Notes under the pieces: generated by a model
The model's input: the letters and a program-made list of their open reading frames with translations, nothing else
Told to the model about the DNA's origin: nothing
Databases searched by the model: none
From: Nonomuraea montanisoli
GTDB lineage: Bacteria; Actinomycetota; Actinomycetes; Streptosporangiales; Streptosporangiaceae
Assembly (NCBI RefSeq): GCF_013363975.1
Contig: NZ_JABWGN010000011.1
Span: forward strand, 247,588-311,587
DNA length: 64,000 nucleotides
Reading direction: 5' to 3'
Shown here: positions 38,099-46,270 of the stretch, piece after piece
How positions within the stretch are numbered: position 1 is the stretch's first letter
Layout: each line of letters begins with the position of its first letter
Program-made: the position numbers and the translations under genes

Positions 38099-38322
38099 TT
38101 AATCAGACACGCGTGGCATCCGACACACCTACGATACCGAGCCCGCGCCCCGTCGCGCGCCCGCATCGGCAACGCGGCAGGGGCTGTGCCGGATTGACGA
38201 CATCCCGCCCGGGTAGGGCGAGCCGTTAGCAGATGTGCCCAAATCCCGCAAGGTACGGAATGCACTCTGGTCCGGCGGCGAACCGTTGCCCATTGCACAT
38301 TCGCGGCTTAGGGCTTCCTTAC

Positions 38323-38352
38323 TTACGATGGCGTAGGTTACGGTTGCGTAGC
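38323..38352 (+). promoter_or_regulatory. Tandem 15-bp repeats, candidate TetR operators of the desaturase
   Basis: TTACGATGGCGTAGG (38323-38337) and TTACGGTTGCGTAGC (38338-38352) abut directly. Each is a near palindrome of the form TTACG-N4-CGTAG. They end 40 nt before the desaturase ATG. The TetR-family gene downstream of the desaturase is the natural candidate binder. The rest of the 38099-38391 gap shows nothing else clear. Confidence 0.55.
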
Positions 38353-38391
38353 TCGGACATTCATCCTCATACACGACGTGAGAGGTAGCCC

Positions 38392-39330
38392 ATGACCGTT
38401 GTCGCCGAACGCCCCGCCCCGGGTCCGAAGCCCGACGCCGAACCCGAACCGCGGAGCAAGGCGGAGCTCGTCACCTTCGCGCTGGTGGTCGGCCTTCCGC
38501 TGATCGCGTTCGTGGCCGCCGTGCCGCTCGCGTGGGGATGGGGGCTCGGCTGGACGGACATCGTGATCATGTTCGTCTTCTACGTCGTCTCGGGGCTCGG
38601 CGTCACCGTGGGGCTGCACCGCTACTTCACGCACGGCTCCTTCAAGGCCAAGCGGCCCCTGAAGATCGCCCTCGGCATCGCCGGCAGCCTCTCGCTGGAG
38701 ATGTCCGTGCTGGACTGGGTGGCCACCCACCGCAAGCACCACAAGTTCTCCGACAAGGAGGGCGACCCGCACTCGCCGTGGCGTTTCGGCCCCGGCTTCC
38801 GCTCGATGGCCAAGGGCCTGCTGTACGCCCACATGGGCTGGATGTTCGACGCCGAGCGCACCAACCGCGAGAAGTACGCCCCGGACCTGTGCAAGGACCC
38901 GGACGTCATGAAGCTGCACAAGTGGTTCGGCCCGCTGGCCCTCACCTCGCTCCTGCTGCCCGGCGTGCTCGGCGGCCTGCTCACCTGGTCCTGGCAGGGC
39001 GCGCTGACCGCGCTGTTCTGGGGCTCGCTGGTCCGCATCGGCCTGCTGCACCACGTGACCTGGTCGATCAACTCGATCTGCCACGTGTTCGGCGAGGAGG
39101 AGTTCCAGGTCCGCGACAAGTCGCGCAACGTGTGGTGGCTGGCGATCCCGTCCTTCGGCGAGTCCTGGCACAACCTGCACCACTCCGACCCGACGTGCGC
39201 CCGCCACGGGGCCCTGAAGGGCCAGATCGATCTGAGCGCCGAGGTCATCCGCGGCTTCGAGCGCCTGGGCTGGGTCTACGACGTGCGCTGGCCGACTCCC
39301 GAGCGGCTGGCGGCGAAGAGGGTTGCCTGA
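38392..39330 (+). CDS. Membrane fatty-acid (acyl-CoA delta-9 type) desaturase
   Basis: A 312-residue di-iron membrane desaturase. The three His boxes are HRYFTH (76-81), HRKHH (113-117) and HNLHH (260-264), separated by four hydrophobic spans. It introduces a double bond into saturated acyl chains, tuning membrane fluidity. GAGAGG precedes the ATG. The upstream tandem operators and downstream TetR regulator suggest fatty-acid-responsive control. Confidence 0.93.
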   Translation: MTVVAERPAPGPKPDAEPEPRSKAELVTFALVVGLPLIAFVAAVPLAWGWGLGWTDIVIMFVFYVVSGLGVTVGLHRYFTHGSFKAKRPLKIALGIAGSLSLEMSVLDWVATHRKHHKFSDKEGDPHSPWRFGPGFRSMAKGLLYAHMGWMFDAERTNREKYAPDLCKDPDVMKLHKWFGPLALTSLLLPGVLGGLLTWSWQGALTALFWGSLVRIGLLHHVTWSINSICHVFGEEEFQVRDKSRNVWWLAIPSFGESWHNLHHSDPTCARHGALKGQIDLSAEVIRGFERLGWVYDVRWPTPERLAAKRVA

Positions 39331-39382
39331 CAGCGACTCCATGGTGACCGGTCTCGCGTCCGGCACCGCCATTATGGAAACC

Positions 39383-40336
39383 GTGACCGAACCCCGATCT
39401 CGCAGGCGCATGACCGGAAGAGAGCGACGCGAGCAGCTGATCCTCATCAGCCGCACCCTGTTCGCCGAGAAGGGGTTCGACGGGACCTCCATCGAGGAGA
39501 TCGCGGCGACCGCCCAGGTCTCCAAGCCCGTCGTGTACGAGCACTTCGGCGGCAAGGAGGGCGTCTACGCGGTCGTCGTGGACCGCGAGATGCAGAAGCT
39601 GCTCTCCATGATCACCGAGGCGCTGTCCGCCTCCCACTCGCTGATCAAGCTGGAGCGGGCCGCCCTGGCGCTGCTCCAGTACATCGAGGAGAGCAGCGAG
39701 GGCTTCCGCATCCTCGTGCGCGACTCCCACGCCGCGTCCGGCACGGGCTCGTTCGCGAGCCTGATCAGCGAGATCGCGAGCCAGGTCGAGGACGTGCTCG
39801 CCGACGAGTTCTCCTCCCGCGGCTACGACCCGAAGCTCGCCCCCATGTACGCCCAGATGCTGGTCGGCATGGTCGCCCTGACCGGCCAGTGGTGGCTGGA
39901 CGTGCGCAAGCCCGGCCGGGAGGAGGTCGCGGCGCACCTGGTCAACCTCGCCTGGAACGGCCTGACCGGGCTCAACCCGCAACCCGCGATCACGGTGGCG
40001 ACCCGCGCGCTCCCGACCGCGGCCAAGCCCCTCCGGCCCAGCGACAAGGAGCTGCGCGAGCTGGAGAGGGCCCGCGAGAAGGAGCTCAAGGAGGCCGAGA
40101 AGGCGCGCCAGAAGGAGCTGCGCGAGGCCGAGAAGGCCCGCGTCCGCGAGCTGAAGGAGCGCGAGCGGCTGCTCAAGGAGGCCGAGAAGGAGCGGGAGCG
40201 GGTGCTGAAGGAGGCCGAGAAGGTCCGCGAGCGCGAGGAGAAGCTGCGCCAGCGGGAGGCCCGGCTCGCCGAGCGTGCCGCCCGGTTGGGGCAGGGCGAG
40301 GAGATCCGGCCCAACAGTCTTGACCAGCAAGAATAG
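39383..40336 (+). CDS. TetR-family regulator with long C-terminal coiled coil
   Basis: The N-terminal TetR HTH is clear: RRMTGRERREQLILISRTLF, GFDGTSIEEIAATAQVSKPVVYEHFGGKEG. A ligand/dimer domain follows to ~210. Then comes an unusual ~85-residue highly charged region (ELERAREKELKEAEKARQKE and on) with regular Glu/Lys/Arg spacing, predicted as a long coiled coil or single alpha-helix. GTG 39383 lies 7 nt after a CATTAT -10 element, suggesting a leaderless start; ATG 39374 is inside that element. It probably controls the desaturase just upstream. Confidence 0.85.
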   Translation: MTEPRSRRRMTGRERREQLILISRTLFAEKGFDGTSIEEIAATAQVSKPVVYEHFGGKEGVYAVVVDREMQKLLSMITEALSASHSLIKLERAALALLQYIEESSEGFRILVRDSHAASGTGSFASLISEIASQVEDVLADEFSSRGYDPKLAPMYAQMLVGMVALTGQWWLDVRKPGREEVAAHLVNLAWNGLTGLNPQPAITVATRALPTAAKPLRPSDKELRELERAREKELKEAEKARQKELREAEKARVRELKERERLLKEAEKERERVLKEAEKVREREEKLRQREARLAERAARLGQGEEIRPNSLDQQE

Positions 40337-40350
40337 GTCGTTGCCGAGTA

Positions 40351-40383
40351 GTTAACGTTCTGTTCAGATAAATAGGGCATATT
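40351..40383 (+). promoter_or_regulatory. PHO-box-like repeats and leaderless promoter of ppk
   Basis: Two 11-nt direct units GTTAACGTTCT (40351-40361) and GTTCAGATAAA (40362-40372) resemble the streptomycete PhoP box (GTTCACC units). CATATT (40378-40383) is a -10 whose start point would be the ATG at 40390. The box would cover the -35 area, an activator position. Confidence 0.6.
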
Positions 40384-40389
40384 TCACAT

Positions 40390-42450
40390 ATGTCCGTGGA
40401 ACCGCTGCGTCCGGAAAGCGATCTGACCCTGCCTCAAGAGAGGTTCCTCAACCGCGAGGAGAGCTGGCTGCAGTTCAACGAGCGGGTGCTGGAGCTGGCC
40501 GAGGACTCGTCGCTCCCGCTCCTGGAGCGGGTCCGCTTCCTGGCCATCTTCGCCAGCAACCTCGACGAGTTCTTCCGGGTACGGGTGGCCGGGCTGAAAC
40601 GGCGCATGGCCACGGGCCTGCTGCTGCGGACCAAGAGCGGGCTCAAGCCCCGCGAGGAGCTGGTCCGCATCTCCACCATCGCCGACGAGCTGGCCGGCCG
40701 GCACGCGGCCCTCTTCCACGACACGATCGTGCCGCGGCTGGCGGCCGAGGGCATCGAGATCGCGCGCTGGGCGGACCTCGGCCGCGAGGAGCGCACCGAG
40801 CTGCGCAAGCTGTTCAGGGAACGGATCAGGCCGGTCCTCACGCCGCTGGCCGTGGATCCCGCCCACCCCTTCCCCTACATCTCGGGCCTCAGCCTCAACC
40901 TGGCCGTCGTGGTGCGCAACCCGTCGACCGACCACACCGTCTTCGCCCGGGTCAAGGTGCCCTCGCAGCTCCCCCGGTTCGTGCAGGCGTCGCCGAGCCG
41001 GTTCGTCCCGCTGGAGGACGTGATCGCCGCCCACCTCGGGCAGCTCTTCAAGGGCATGGAGATCGTCCAGCACCACGTCTTCCGCGTCACCAGGAACGAG
41101 GACCTCGACGTCGACGAGGACGTCACCGAGAATCTCATGCAGGCCCTGGAGAAGGAGCTGCTCAAGCGCCGCTTCGGCCCGCCCGTGCGGCTGGAGGTCG
41201 AGGACACGATCACGCCCGAGGTGCTGGAGCTGCTCGTGGACGAGCTGGGCGTGGCGCCGCACGAGATCTACCGCATCGCCGGGCCGCTGGACCTGACCGG
41301 CCTGCACGCCATCGCCGACCTCGACCGGGGCGAGCTCAGCTACCGGCCGTTCGTGCCCGCCGAGGTCATCAGCGCCGACGACGACATCTTCAGCGTGCTG
41401 CGCGAGCGCGACGTGCTGCTGCACCACCCGTACGACTCGTTCTCCACCAGCGTGCAGCGCTTCATCGAGATGGCCGCCGCCGACCCGAGGGTGCTGGCCA
41501 TCAAGCAGACCCTCTACCGCACCAGCGGCGAGTCCCCCATCGTGGACGCTCTCATCGACGCGGCCGAGGCCGGCAAGCAGGTCGTCGTCGTGGTCGAGAT
41601 CAAGGCCCGCTTCGACGAGCACGCCAACATCACCTGGGCCCGCAAGCTGGAGCGCGCCGGCTGCCACGTCGTCTACGGCGTCGTCGGGCTCAAGACCCAC
41701 TGCAAGCTCGCCCTCGTCGTCCGCCAGGAGCCCTCCGGGGAGTTGCGCCGCTACTGCCACATCGGCACCGGCAACTACAACCCCAAGACCGCCCGGCAGT
41801 ACGAGGACTTCGGGCTGCTCACGGCCGACCCGCTGGTCGGCGAGGACGTCACCGACCTGTTCATCCACCTGACCGGCTACTCCAACCACTCGGCCTACCG
41901 GAGGCTGCTGGTCGCCCCGCACTCCCTGCGCGGCGGGCTGCTGGCCAGGATCGAGCGCGAGATCGCCCACCAGCGGGCCGGCCGCCCGGCGCGCATCAGG
42001 ATCAAGACCAACTCCCTGGTGGACGAGCCGATCATCGACGCCCTCTACCGGGCCTCGCGCGAGGGCGTGCCGGTGGACCTGTGGGTGCGCGGCGTGTGCA
42101 TCCTGCGGCCCGGTGTCCCCGACCTGTCCGAGAACATCCGGGTCAGGTCGATCCTGGGCAGGTTCCTGGAGCACTCGCGCGTGTACGAGTTCGGGCTGGG
42201 CAGGAGGCCCGAGGTGTGGATCGGAAGCGCCGACCTGATGCGCCGCAACCTGGACCGCCGGGTCGAGGCGCTGGTCAAGGTCACCTCGTCGCAGCACAAG
42301 ACGTACCTGATCGACCTCATGGACCGGGCCATGGCCGAGACCACCAACGCCTGGTGGCTCGACGGCGACGGCAAGTGGGTCCACCACCCTGGCGTGGACC
42401 TGCAGAACCACCTCATCCTGTCGCGTCGCTGGAGCACCGTTGACGACTGA
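40390..42450 (+). CDS. ppk: Polyphosphate kinase 1
   Basis: A 686-residue PPK1 that polymerises ATP gamma-phosphate into polyphosphate. Order: N domain (RFLNREESWLQFNERVLELA), head domain (FLAIFASNLDEFFRVRVAGL), then the two phospholipase-D-like domains with VVGLKTHCKLALVVR (catalytic His ~437) and HIGTGNYNPKTARQYED, and EVWIGSADLMRRNLDRRVE. No ribosome site precedes ATG 40390; the -10 element suggests a leaderless mRNA. The MutT1-like gene overlaps its end by 11 nt. Confidence 0.97.
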   Translation: MSVEPLRPESDLTLPQERFLNREESWLQFNERVLELAEDSSLPLLERVRFLAIFASNLDEFFRVRVAGLKRRMATGLLLRTKSGLKPREELVRISTIADELAGRHAALFHDTIVPRLAAEGIEIARWADLGREERTELRKLFRERIRPVLTPLAVDPAHPFPYISGLSLNLAVVVRNPSTDHTVFARVKVPSQLPRFVQASPSRFVPLEDVIAAHLGQLFKGMEIVQHHVFRVTRNEDLDVDEDVTENLMQALEKELLKRRFGPPVRLEVEDTITPEVLELLVDELGVAPHEIYRIAGPLDLTGLHAIADLDRGELSYRPFVPAEVISADDDIFSVLRERDVLLHHPYDSFSTSVQRFIEMAAADPRVLAIKQTLYRTSGESPIVDALIDAAEAGKQVVVVVEIKARFDEHANITWARKLERAGCHVVYGVVGLKTHCKLALVVRQEPSGELRRYCHIGTGNYNPKTARQYEDFGLLTADPLVGEDVTDLFIHLTGYSNHSAYRRLLVAPHSLRGGLLARIEREIAHQRAGRPARIRIKTNSLVDEPIIDALYRASREGVPVDLWVRGVCILRPGVPDLSENIRVRSILGRFLEHSRVYEFGLGRRPEVWIGSADLMRRNLDRRVEALVKVTSSQHKTYLIDLMDRAMAETTNAWWLDGDGKWVHHPGVDLQNHLILSRRWSTVDD

Positions 42451-43294
42451 CGACCGGCTGCGCGCGGCCGGGGCCGTCGTCTGGCGGGGCGACCCGGCCG
42501 CGCCCGAGGTCGCCGTCGTCCACCGCCCCCGCTACGACGACTGGACGTTCCCCAAGGGCAAGCTCAAGCCGGGCGAGCACCCCGTCGTCGCCGCCCTGCG
42601 CGAGGTACGCGAGGAGACCTGCCTGACGGTGGTGCTCGGGCGCGCGCTGCCGACGGTCCACTACCTGGTCGGGGGCCGGATCAAGCGGGTGGACTACTGG
42701 ACGGCCCGGGTCGTGGAGCAGGAGGTGTTCGAGCCGGGCGACGAGGTGGACGAGCTGCGGTGGGTGCCGGCGGAAGAGGCGCGGTCCCTGCTCACCTACC
42801 CGTGGGACACCGGCCTGCCGGACGCGCTCACGGCCGCGCCGCTCGACACCACGCCCCTCGTCCTCATCCGGCACGCCACCGCCGGGTCCCGGCGGGACTG
42901 GGACGGCGACGACGCCCTGCGCCCCCTGGACGCCGGGGGGCGGGCCCAGGCGGCGACGGTGGCCGGGGTGCTGGCCGCCTACCGGCCCGAGGAGATGGTC
43001 AGCTCGCCGAGCCTGCGCTGCGTGCAGACGGTCGAGCCGTACGGTGCCCGGGCACGGCTGGAGCCGCTGCTGAGCGAGGAGGGCCAGGACCCCGAGAAGA
43101 CGACGGCGCTGGTGGCCGCGCTGCGCGGGCCGGCGGCCGTGTGCAGCCACGGCAAGGTGCTGCCGGAGCTCATCCGGCGGCTCGGCGGCGAGGAGACCGA
43201 GCTCGGGGAGCTCGCGGAGCTCGACAAGGGGGAGCTGGCCGTGCTGCACCGCGCGGACGGACGGGTGGTCGCGGCGGAGCGCCACGCCACCTGA
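42440..43294 (+). CDS. mutT1: MutT1-like Nudix hydrolase with histidine-phosphatase domain
   Basis: A 284-residue two-domain protein. The Nudix box GKLKPGEHPVVAALREVREE runs from residue 40, with EE at 58-59. The C-terminal domain is a histidine phosphatase (LVLIRHATAGSRRDW, His145; SPSLRCVQTVEPY; a second His in AVCSHGKVLPEL). This is the architecture of mycobacterial MutT1, which sanitises 8-oxo-GTP/dGTP and acts on dinucleoside polyphosphates. Start TTG 42440 has GGAG 5 nt upstream and overlaps ppk. The ppk-mutT1 pairing is conserved in actinobacteria. Confidence 0.9.
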   Translation: MTTDDRLRAAGAVVWRGDPAAPEVAVVHRPRYDDWTFPKGKLKPGEHPVVAALREVREETCLTVVLGRALPTVHYLVGGRIKRVDYWTARVVEQEVFEPGDEVDELRWVPAEEARSLLTYPWDTGLPDALTAAPLDTTPLVLIRHATAGSRRDWDGDDALRPLDAGGRAQAATVAGVLAAYRPEEMVSSPSLRCVQTVEPYGARARLEPLLSEEGQDPEKTTALVAALRGPAAVCSHGKVLPELIRRLGGEETELGELAELDKGELAVLHRADGRVVAAERHAT

Positions 43295-43301
43295 CCTGTG
43301 G

Positions 43302-44792
43302 TCATGGCGCGAGCTTCTTGAGTGCCTTGCGGACCTTCCTGGACGTGCGGGCCCACACCTCGGGGAAGTCCTCCATGGCCCGGTCGGCGCGGGTGCGCTC
43401 CAGGCCGATCAGCACGCCGTAGGTGAAGGTGTCCTCGCCCGCCTCGCGGGCGGCCCCCGACTCCTTCACCAGGGTCTCCTGCGCGACCACCGCGTCCTGG
43501 TGCTCGCCCAGCGCGTCCTGCACCCCCTCGGCCAGTTTGCCCAGCCGCGCCGCGCCGGGGCCGAGGACGTCCTGGAGCGCCTCGGCGGTGTAGCGGGCGC
43601 GCTTGGCCGCCTTGCGCACGTCGTGCATCGCCGTCTCGTGGCGTTCCGGCTCGGTGATCTCCTGGGCCGCGTCGTACCGGTGCGCCACCCGTTCCCAGTT
43701 CGTGGTGGCCACGGCGGGCAGTTCCTCCGCCGCCGGCCCGGCCGCGCGCTTGCCCAGCTCCGGCGCCGCCGTCAGCTCGTCCAGGGCGTCGAGCAGCAGG
43801 TAGTAGCGGTCGCCGCTCAGCGCCTCGCGGATCCGCCCGTACGCCTCCGCCTCGCGCCCGTGCAGGCCGTCGCCGAGCCTGCTCCGGATCGGGCCGGTGA
43901 CCAGCTCGGGCGCGAGTCCCGAGAGCTCCCCGGCGAACCTCTCCCGGATCACCTCCAGGTCGCGGGCCTCGCCGAGGACCATTCCGAGCCACTTCAACTC
44001 TTCCTGGACGTGGGCGGTGTTCCCGACGATCTTCTTGAACGCCTTGAGCGCGCTGCGCAGGCGCCGGGAGGCGACCCGCATCTGGTGGACGGCGTCCTCC
44101 TCGGCCCGCCGTACCCGGGGATCCTGCGCGAGCAGCGCGCCGACCTGGGAGGCCAGGTAGCCGACCACCACCTCGCCGGCGCTGCCCGGCTCGGTCACGG
44201 CCCGGCGCGGCGCGGGCACGTCGAGGAGCCTCAGGAGCTTGCTCGACGCCCCGGCCGGGGTCGCGCCCGCCTTGCGGAGCCGCTTGCCGACCTTGGCGAG
44301 CACCTGCGCGTCACCGTCGAGCAGTTCCGCCTCGACCTCGCGCCAGCGGACGATCCGCGACTCCTCGCCGAACACCGTGCCCTTGACGTGGTCGTCGGCG
44401 ACCTCGACGAGACGCCGCTCGCCGTCGCGGACGACCGTGACGCTCCTGCGGGTCTCCAGCTCGGCCACCGCCTGGAGCGGGGCTCCCCGTGTGTAGGCGC
44501 GAACCAGCTCGCCCAGTTCGTCGGGCACGACCCTGACGCTGCGGGTGAGGGGGTGGTGGATCTCCTGGCGGGCGCCCTTGGCCTTGGGCAGCTTGAGGTG
44601 CCATCCGGCGTCGTCGCCGCCCCTGCGGCGTCTGAGGGTGACACCGTGCGCGGCCAGCCGCAGGTCGGGCGTGTCGTAGTAGAGCGCCACGAGCGTGTGG
44701 GTCTTCGGCCCCACCACCTCGCCGACCCGGCTCAGGTCCGGAATCGCGTAGTCGGGGGGTACGTCGAACTTGTCCTCGATCTCGATGCCCAC
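43302..44792 (-). CDS. CYTH and CHAD domain protein (polyphosphate-binding)
   Basis: A 496-residue fusion. The CYTH domain (1-200) begins IEIEDKFDVP with the E-x-E-x-K triphosphate-tunnel motif (Glu4, Glu6, Lys8) and has RQEIHHPLTR and VAELETRRSVTV. The CHAD domain (215-490) is helical with conserved His/Arg patches: EEDAVHQMRVASRRLRSALK and MHDVRKAAKRARYTAEAL. CHAD domains bind polyphosphate; CYTH domains hydrolyse triphosphates. It is convergent to ppk-mutT1, 7 nt from mutT1. GTG 44792 has GAGG 4 nt upstream. Confidence 0.92.
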   Translation of the reverse strand: MGIEIEDKFDVPPDYAIPDLSRVGEVVGPKTHTLVALYYDTPDLRLAAHGVTLRRRRGGDDAGWHLKLPKAKGARQEIHHPLTRSVRVVPDELGELVRAYTRGAPLQAVAELETRRSVTVVRDGERRLVEVADDHVKGTVFGEESRIVRWREVEAELLDGDAQVLAKVGKRLRKAGATPAGASSKLLRLLDVPAPRRAVTEPGSAGEVVVGYLASQVGALLAQDPRVRRAEEDAVHQMRVASRRLRSALKAFKKIVGNTAHVQEELKWLGMVLGEARDLEVIRERFAGELSGLAPELVTGPIRSRLGDGLHGREAEAYGRIREALSGDRYYLLLDALDELTAAPELGKRAAGPAAEELPAVATTNWERVAHRYDAAQEITEPERHETAMHDVRKAAKRARYTAEALQDVLGPGAARLGKLAEGVQDALGEHQDAVVAQETLVKESGAAREAGEDTFTYGVLIGLERTRADRAMEDFPEVWARTSRKVRKALKKLAP

Positions 44793-44794
44793 CG

Positions 44795-44841
44795 CACCTC
44801 ACAAAGGTCCTGATTTATAACAATCATGCCACTGTGAGGTG
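44795..44841. promoter_or_regulatory. Perfect 9-bp inverted repeat flanking the CYTH-CHAD promoter
   Basis: CACCTCACA (44795-44803) and TGTGAGGTG (44833-44841) enclose a minus-strand TATAAA at 44814-44819. One arm overlaps the ribosome site. Two-site operator binding is plausible; no regulator is known. Confidence 0.45.
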
Positions 44842-44865
44842 GAGAATCACATGAGTCCTGATCGG

Positions 44866-45648
44866 TTACTGATCGGCGGCCTTGTGGGCCACCACGAAGA
44901 TCCTGCGGAACGGGAACGGCGTGCCGTAGTTCTTGGCCGGATAGACCTCGGCGAGCCGCGGCGCGAGGTCGTTGGTGAAGGCGGCGTGCTCGCTCGGGTC
45001 GAGCCGGTCGAAGACGGGCCGCAGGGCGGTGCCGGAGATCCAGTCGAGGACGGCGTCCTCGCCCTGGAGCACGTGCGTGTACGTGGTCTCCCAGGCGTCG
45101 ACCCGGCATCCGAGCGCGGTCAGCAGGTCCAGGTACTCGACCGGCTCGCCCACCTCGGCGCCGCGTCCCAGGTCGCCGAGCCGTTCCGCCCAGCGCGGGG
45201 AGGCGCAGACCTCGCGGATCGCGACGTGGCTGGGCGCATCGAAGTTCCCCGGCACCTGGAAGGCCAGCCAGCCGTCCTCGTCGAGCGCGTCCACCCAGTG
45301 TTCGAGCACGTCACGGTGCTCGGGCACCCACTGGAGCACGGCGTTGGACAGCAGGACGTCCACCGGGCGGTCGGGCCGCCACATGGTCACGTTCGCGACG
45401 GCGAACCTCGGCGCGCCGTCCAGCTCCCGCGCCTTGGAGATCATCGCCGGGGACGAGTCGAAGCCCTCCACGGTCGCCCCGGGCCAGCGGCGGGAGAGCT
45501 CCAGGGTGAGCTCGCCGCTGCCGCATCCCGCGTCCACGACGTAGTCGGGCTGCTCTGCGCCCACGCGGGCGAGCAGGTCGTGGAACGGGCGTGACCGCTC
45601 GTCGGCGAACCTGGCGTAGGTTGCGGGATCCCAGATATCTCTTGACAT
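44866..45648 (-). CDS. tam: Trans-aconitate 2-methyltransferase-like SAM methyltransferase
   Basis: A 260-residue class I methyltransferase: VVDAGCGSGELTLELSRRWPG (motif I), EGFDSSPAMISKA, DVLLSNAVLQWVPEHRDVL, EDGWLAFQVPGNFDAPSHV. The sequence IWDPATYARFADERSRPFHDLLARV at the start and QVPGNFDAPSH are typical of Tam, which methylates trans-aconitate. ATG 45648 (MSRDIWDPATY) is preferred; the open frame 5' of it runs through the operator. Divergent from the marR-type gene with a shared palindromic control region. Confidence 0.88.
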   Translation of the reverse strand: MSRDIWDPATYARFADERSRPFHDLLARVGAEQPDYVVDAGCGSGELTLELSRRWPGATVEGFDSSPAMISKARELDGAPRFAVANVTMWRPDRPVDVLLSNAVLQWVPEHRDVLEHWVDALDEDGWLAFQVPGNFDAPSHVAIREVCASPRWAERLGDLGRGAEVGEPVEYLDLLTALGCRVDAWETTYTHVLQGEDAVLDWISGTALRPVFDRLDPSEHAAFTNDLAPRLAEVYPAKNYGTPFPFRRIFVVAHKAADQ

Positions 45649-45697
45649 AAAGATAATTGATATCGAGATACATATCTCGATGTCAAGACAGTACACT
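45640..45697. promoter_or_regulatory. Nested palindromes and divergent promoters of tam and marR
   Basis: Outer arms TCTTGACAT (45640-45648) and ATGTCAAGA (45680-45688); inner palindrome ATCGAGATA-CA-TATCTCGAT (45662-45681). For tam, TTGACA (45686-45681, minus) and TATCAA (45662-45657) are spaced 18 nt. For marR, TACACT (45692-45697) lies 7 nt before the ATG. Both transcripts look leaderless or nearly so. A classic MarR autoregulated divergent switch. Confidence 0.7.
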
Positions 45698-45704
45698 CGG
45701 TGTC

Positions 45705-46205
45705 ATGACGCAGGATGCGCAGGACGAGGTGGACCGGCTCGTCGCGGCCTGGCGGGCCGAACGGCCCGACCTCGACGTCGAGCCCCTCCAGGTGCTCTCC
45801 CGCGTATCGAGGCTGGCCAAACACCTCGACCGGGCAAGACGTGCCGCATTCGCCGAGCACGGCCTCGAACCGTGGGAGTTCGACGTGCTGACGGCGCTGC
45901 GCCGGGCCGGCAAGCCGTACGAGCTGAGCCCGGGGGCGCTGCTGCGCGCCACGCTGGTCACCTCCGGCACGATGACGAACCGGATCGACCGCCTGGCGCA
46001 GGCCGGGCTCGTGGTGCGCCGGCCCGACCCGGAGGACCGGCGCGGGGTGCTCGTGTCGCTCACGCCGGCCGGGCTCGACCGCGTCGACGCCGCGTTCGCC
46101 GGGCTGCTGCGCCGGGAGCACGAGCTGCTGGCGGGGCTGGGCGCGGAGGATCAGCGGGCGCTGGCCGGCCTGCTCCGCACCCTCCTGGCCCCGTTCGACT
46201 CCTGA
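45705..46205 (+). CDS. MarR-family transcriptional regulator
   Basis: A 166-residue winged helix: LEPWEFDVLTALRRAG, LVTSGTMTNRIDRLAQAGLVVRR (recognition helix and wing) and DPEDRRGVLVSLTPAGLDRV (the D-x-R-R signature). ATG 45705 is supported by a -10 element 7 nt upstream. It most likely represses itself and tam through the intervening palindromes. Its stop codon begins a 23-nt tandem repeat. Confidence 0.9.
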   Translation: MTQDAQDEVDRLVAAWRAERPDLDVEPLQVLSRVSRLAKHLDRARRAAFAEHGLEPWEFDVLTALRRAGKPYELSPGALLRATLVTSGTMTNRIDRLAQAGLVVRRPDPEDRRGVLVSLTPAGLDRVDAAFAGLLRREHELLAGLGAEDQRALAGLLRTLLAPFDS

Positions 46206-46266
46206 CCCGCGCTCTGTTCGACACCTGACCCGCGCCCGGTCCGGCTCCTGACCCGTCGCGCTCGGG
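46198..46266 (+). repeat. Three 23-nt repeats starting at the marR stop
   Basis: TGA occurs at 46203 (the real stop), 46226 and 46249, exactly 23 nt apart, each inside CTGACCCG. The unit reads like GACTCCTGACCCGCGCYCNG. It fills the gap to the opposite-strand ABC-F stop at 46271. Confidence 0.8.
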
Positions 46267-46270
46267 AGGG

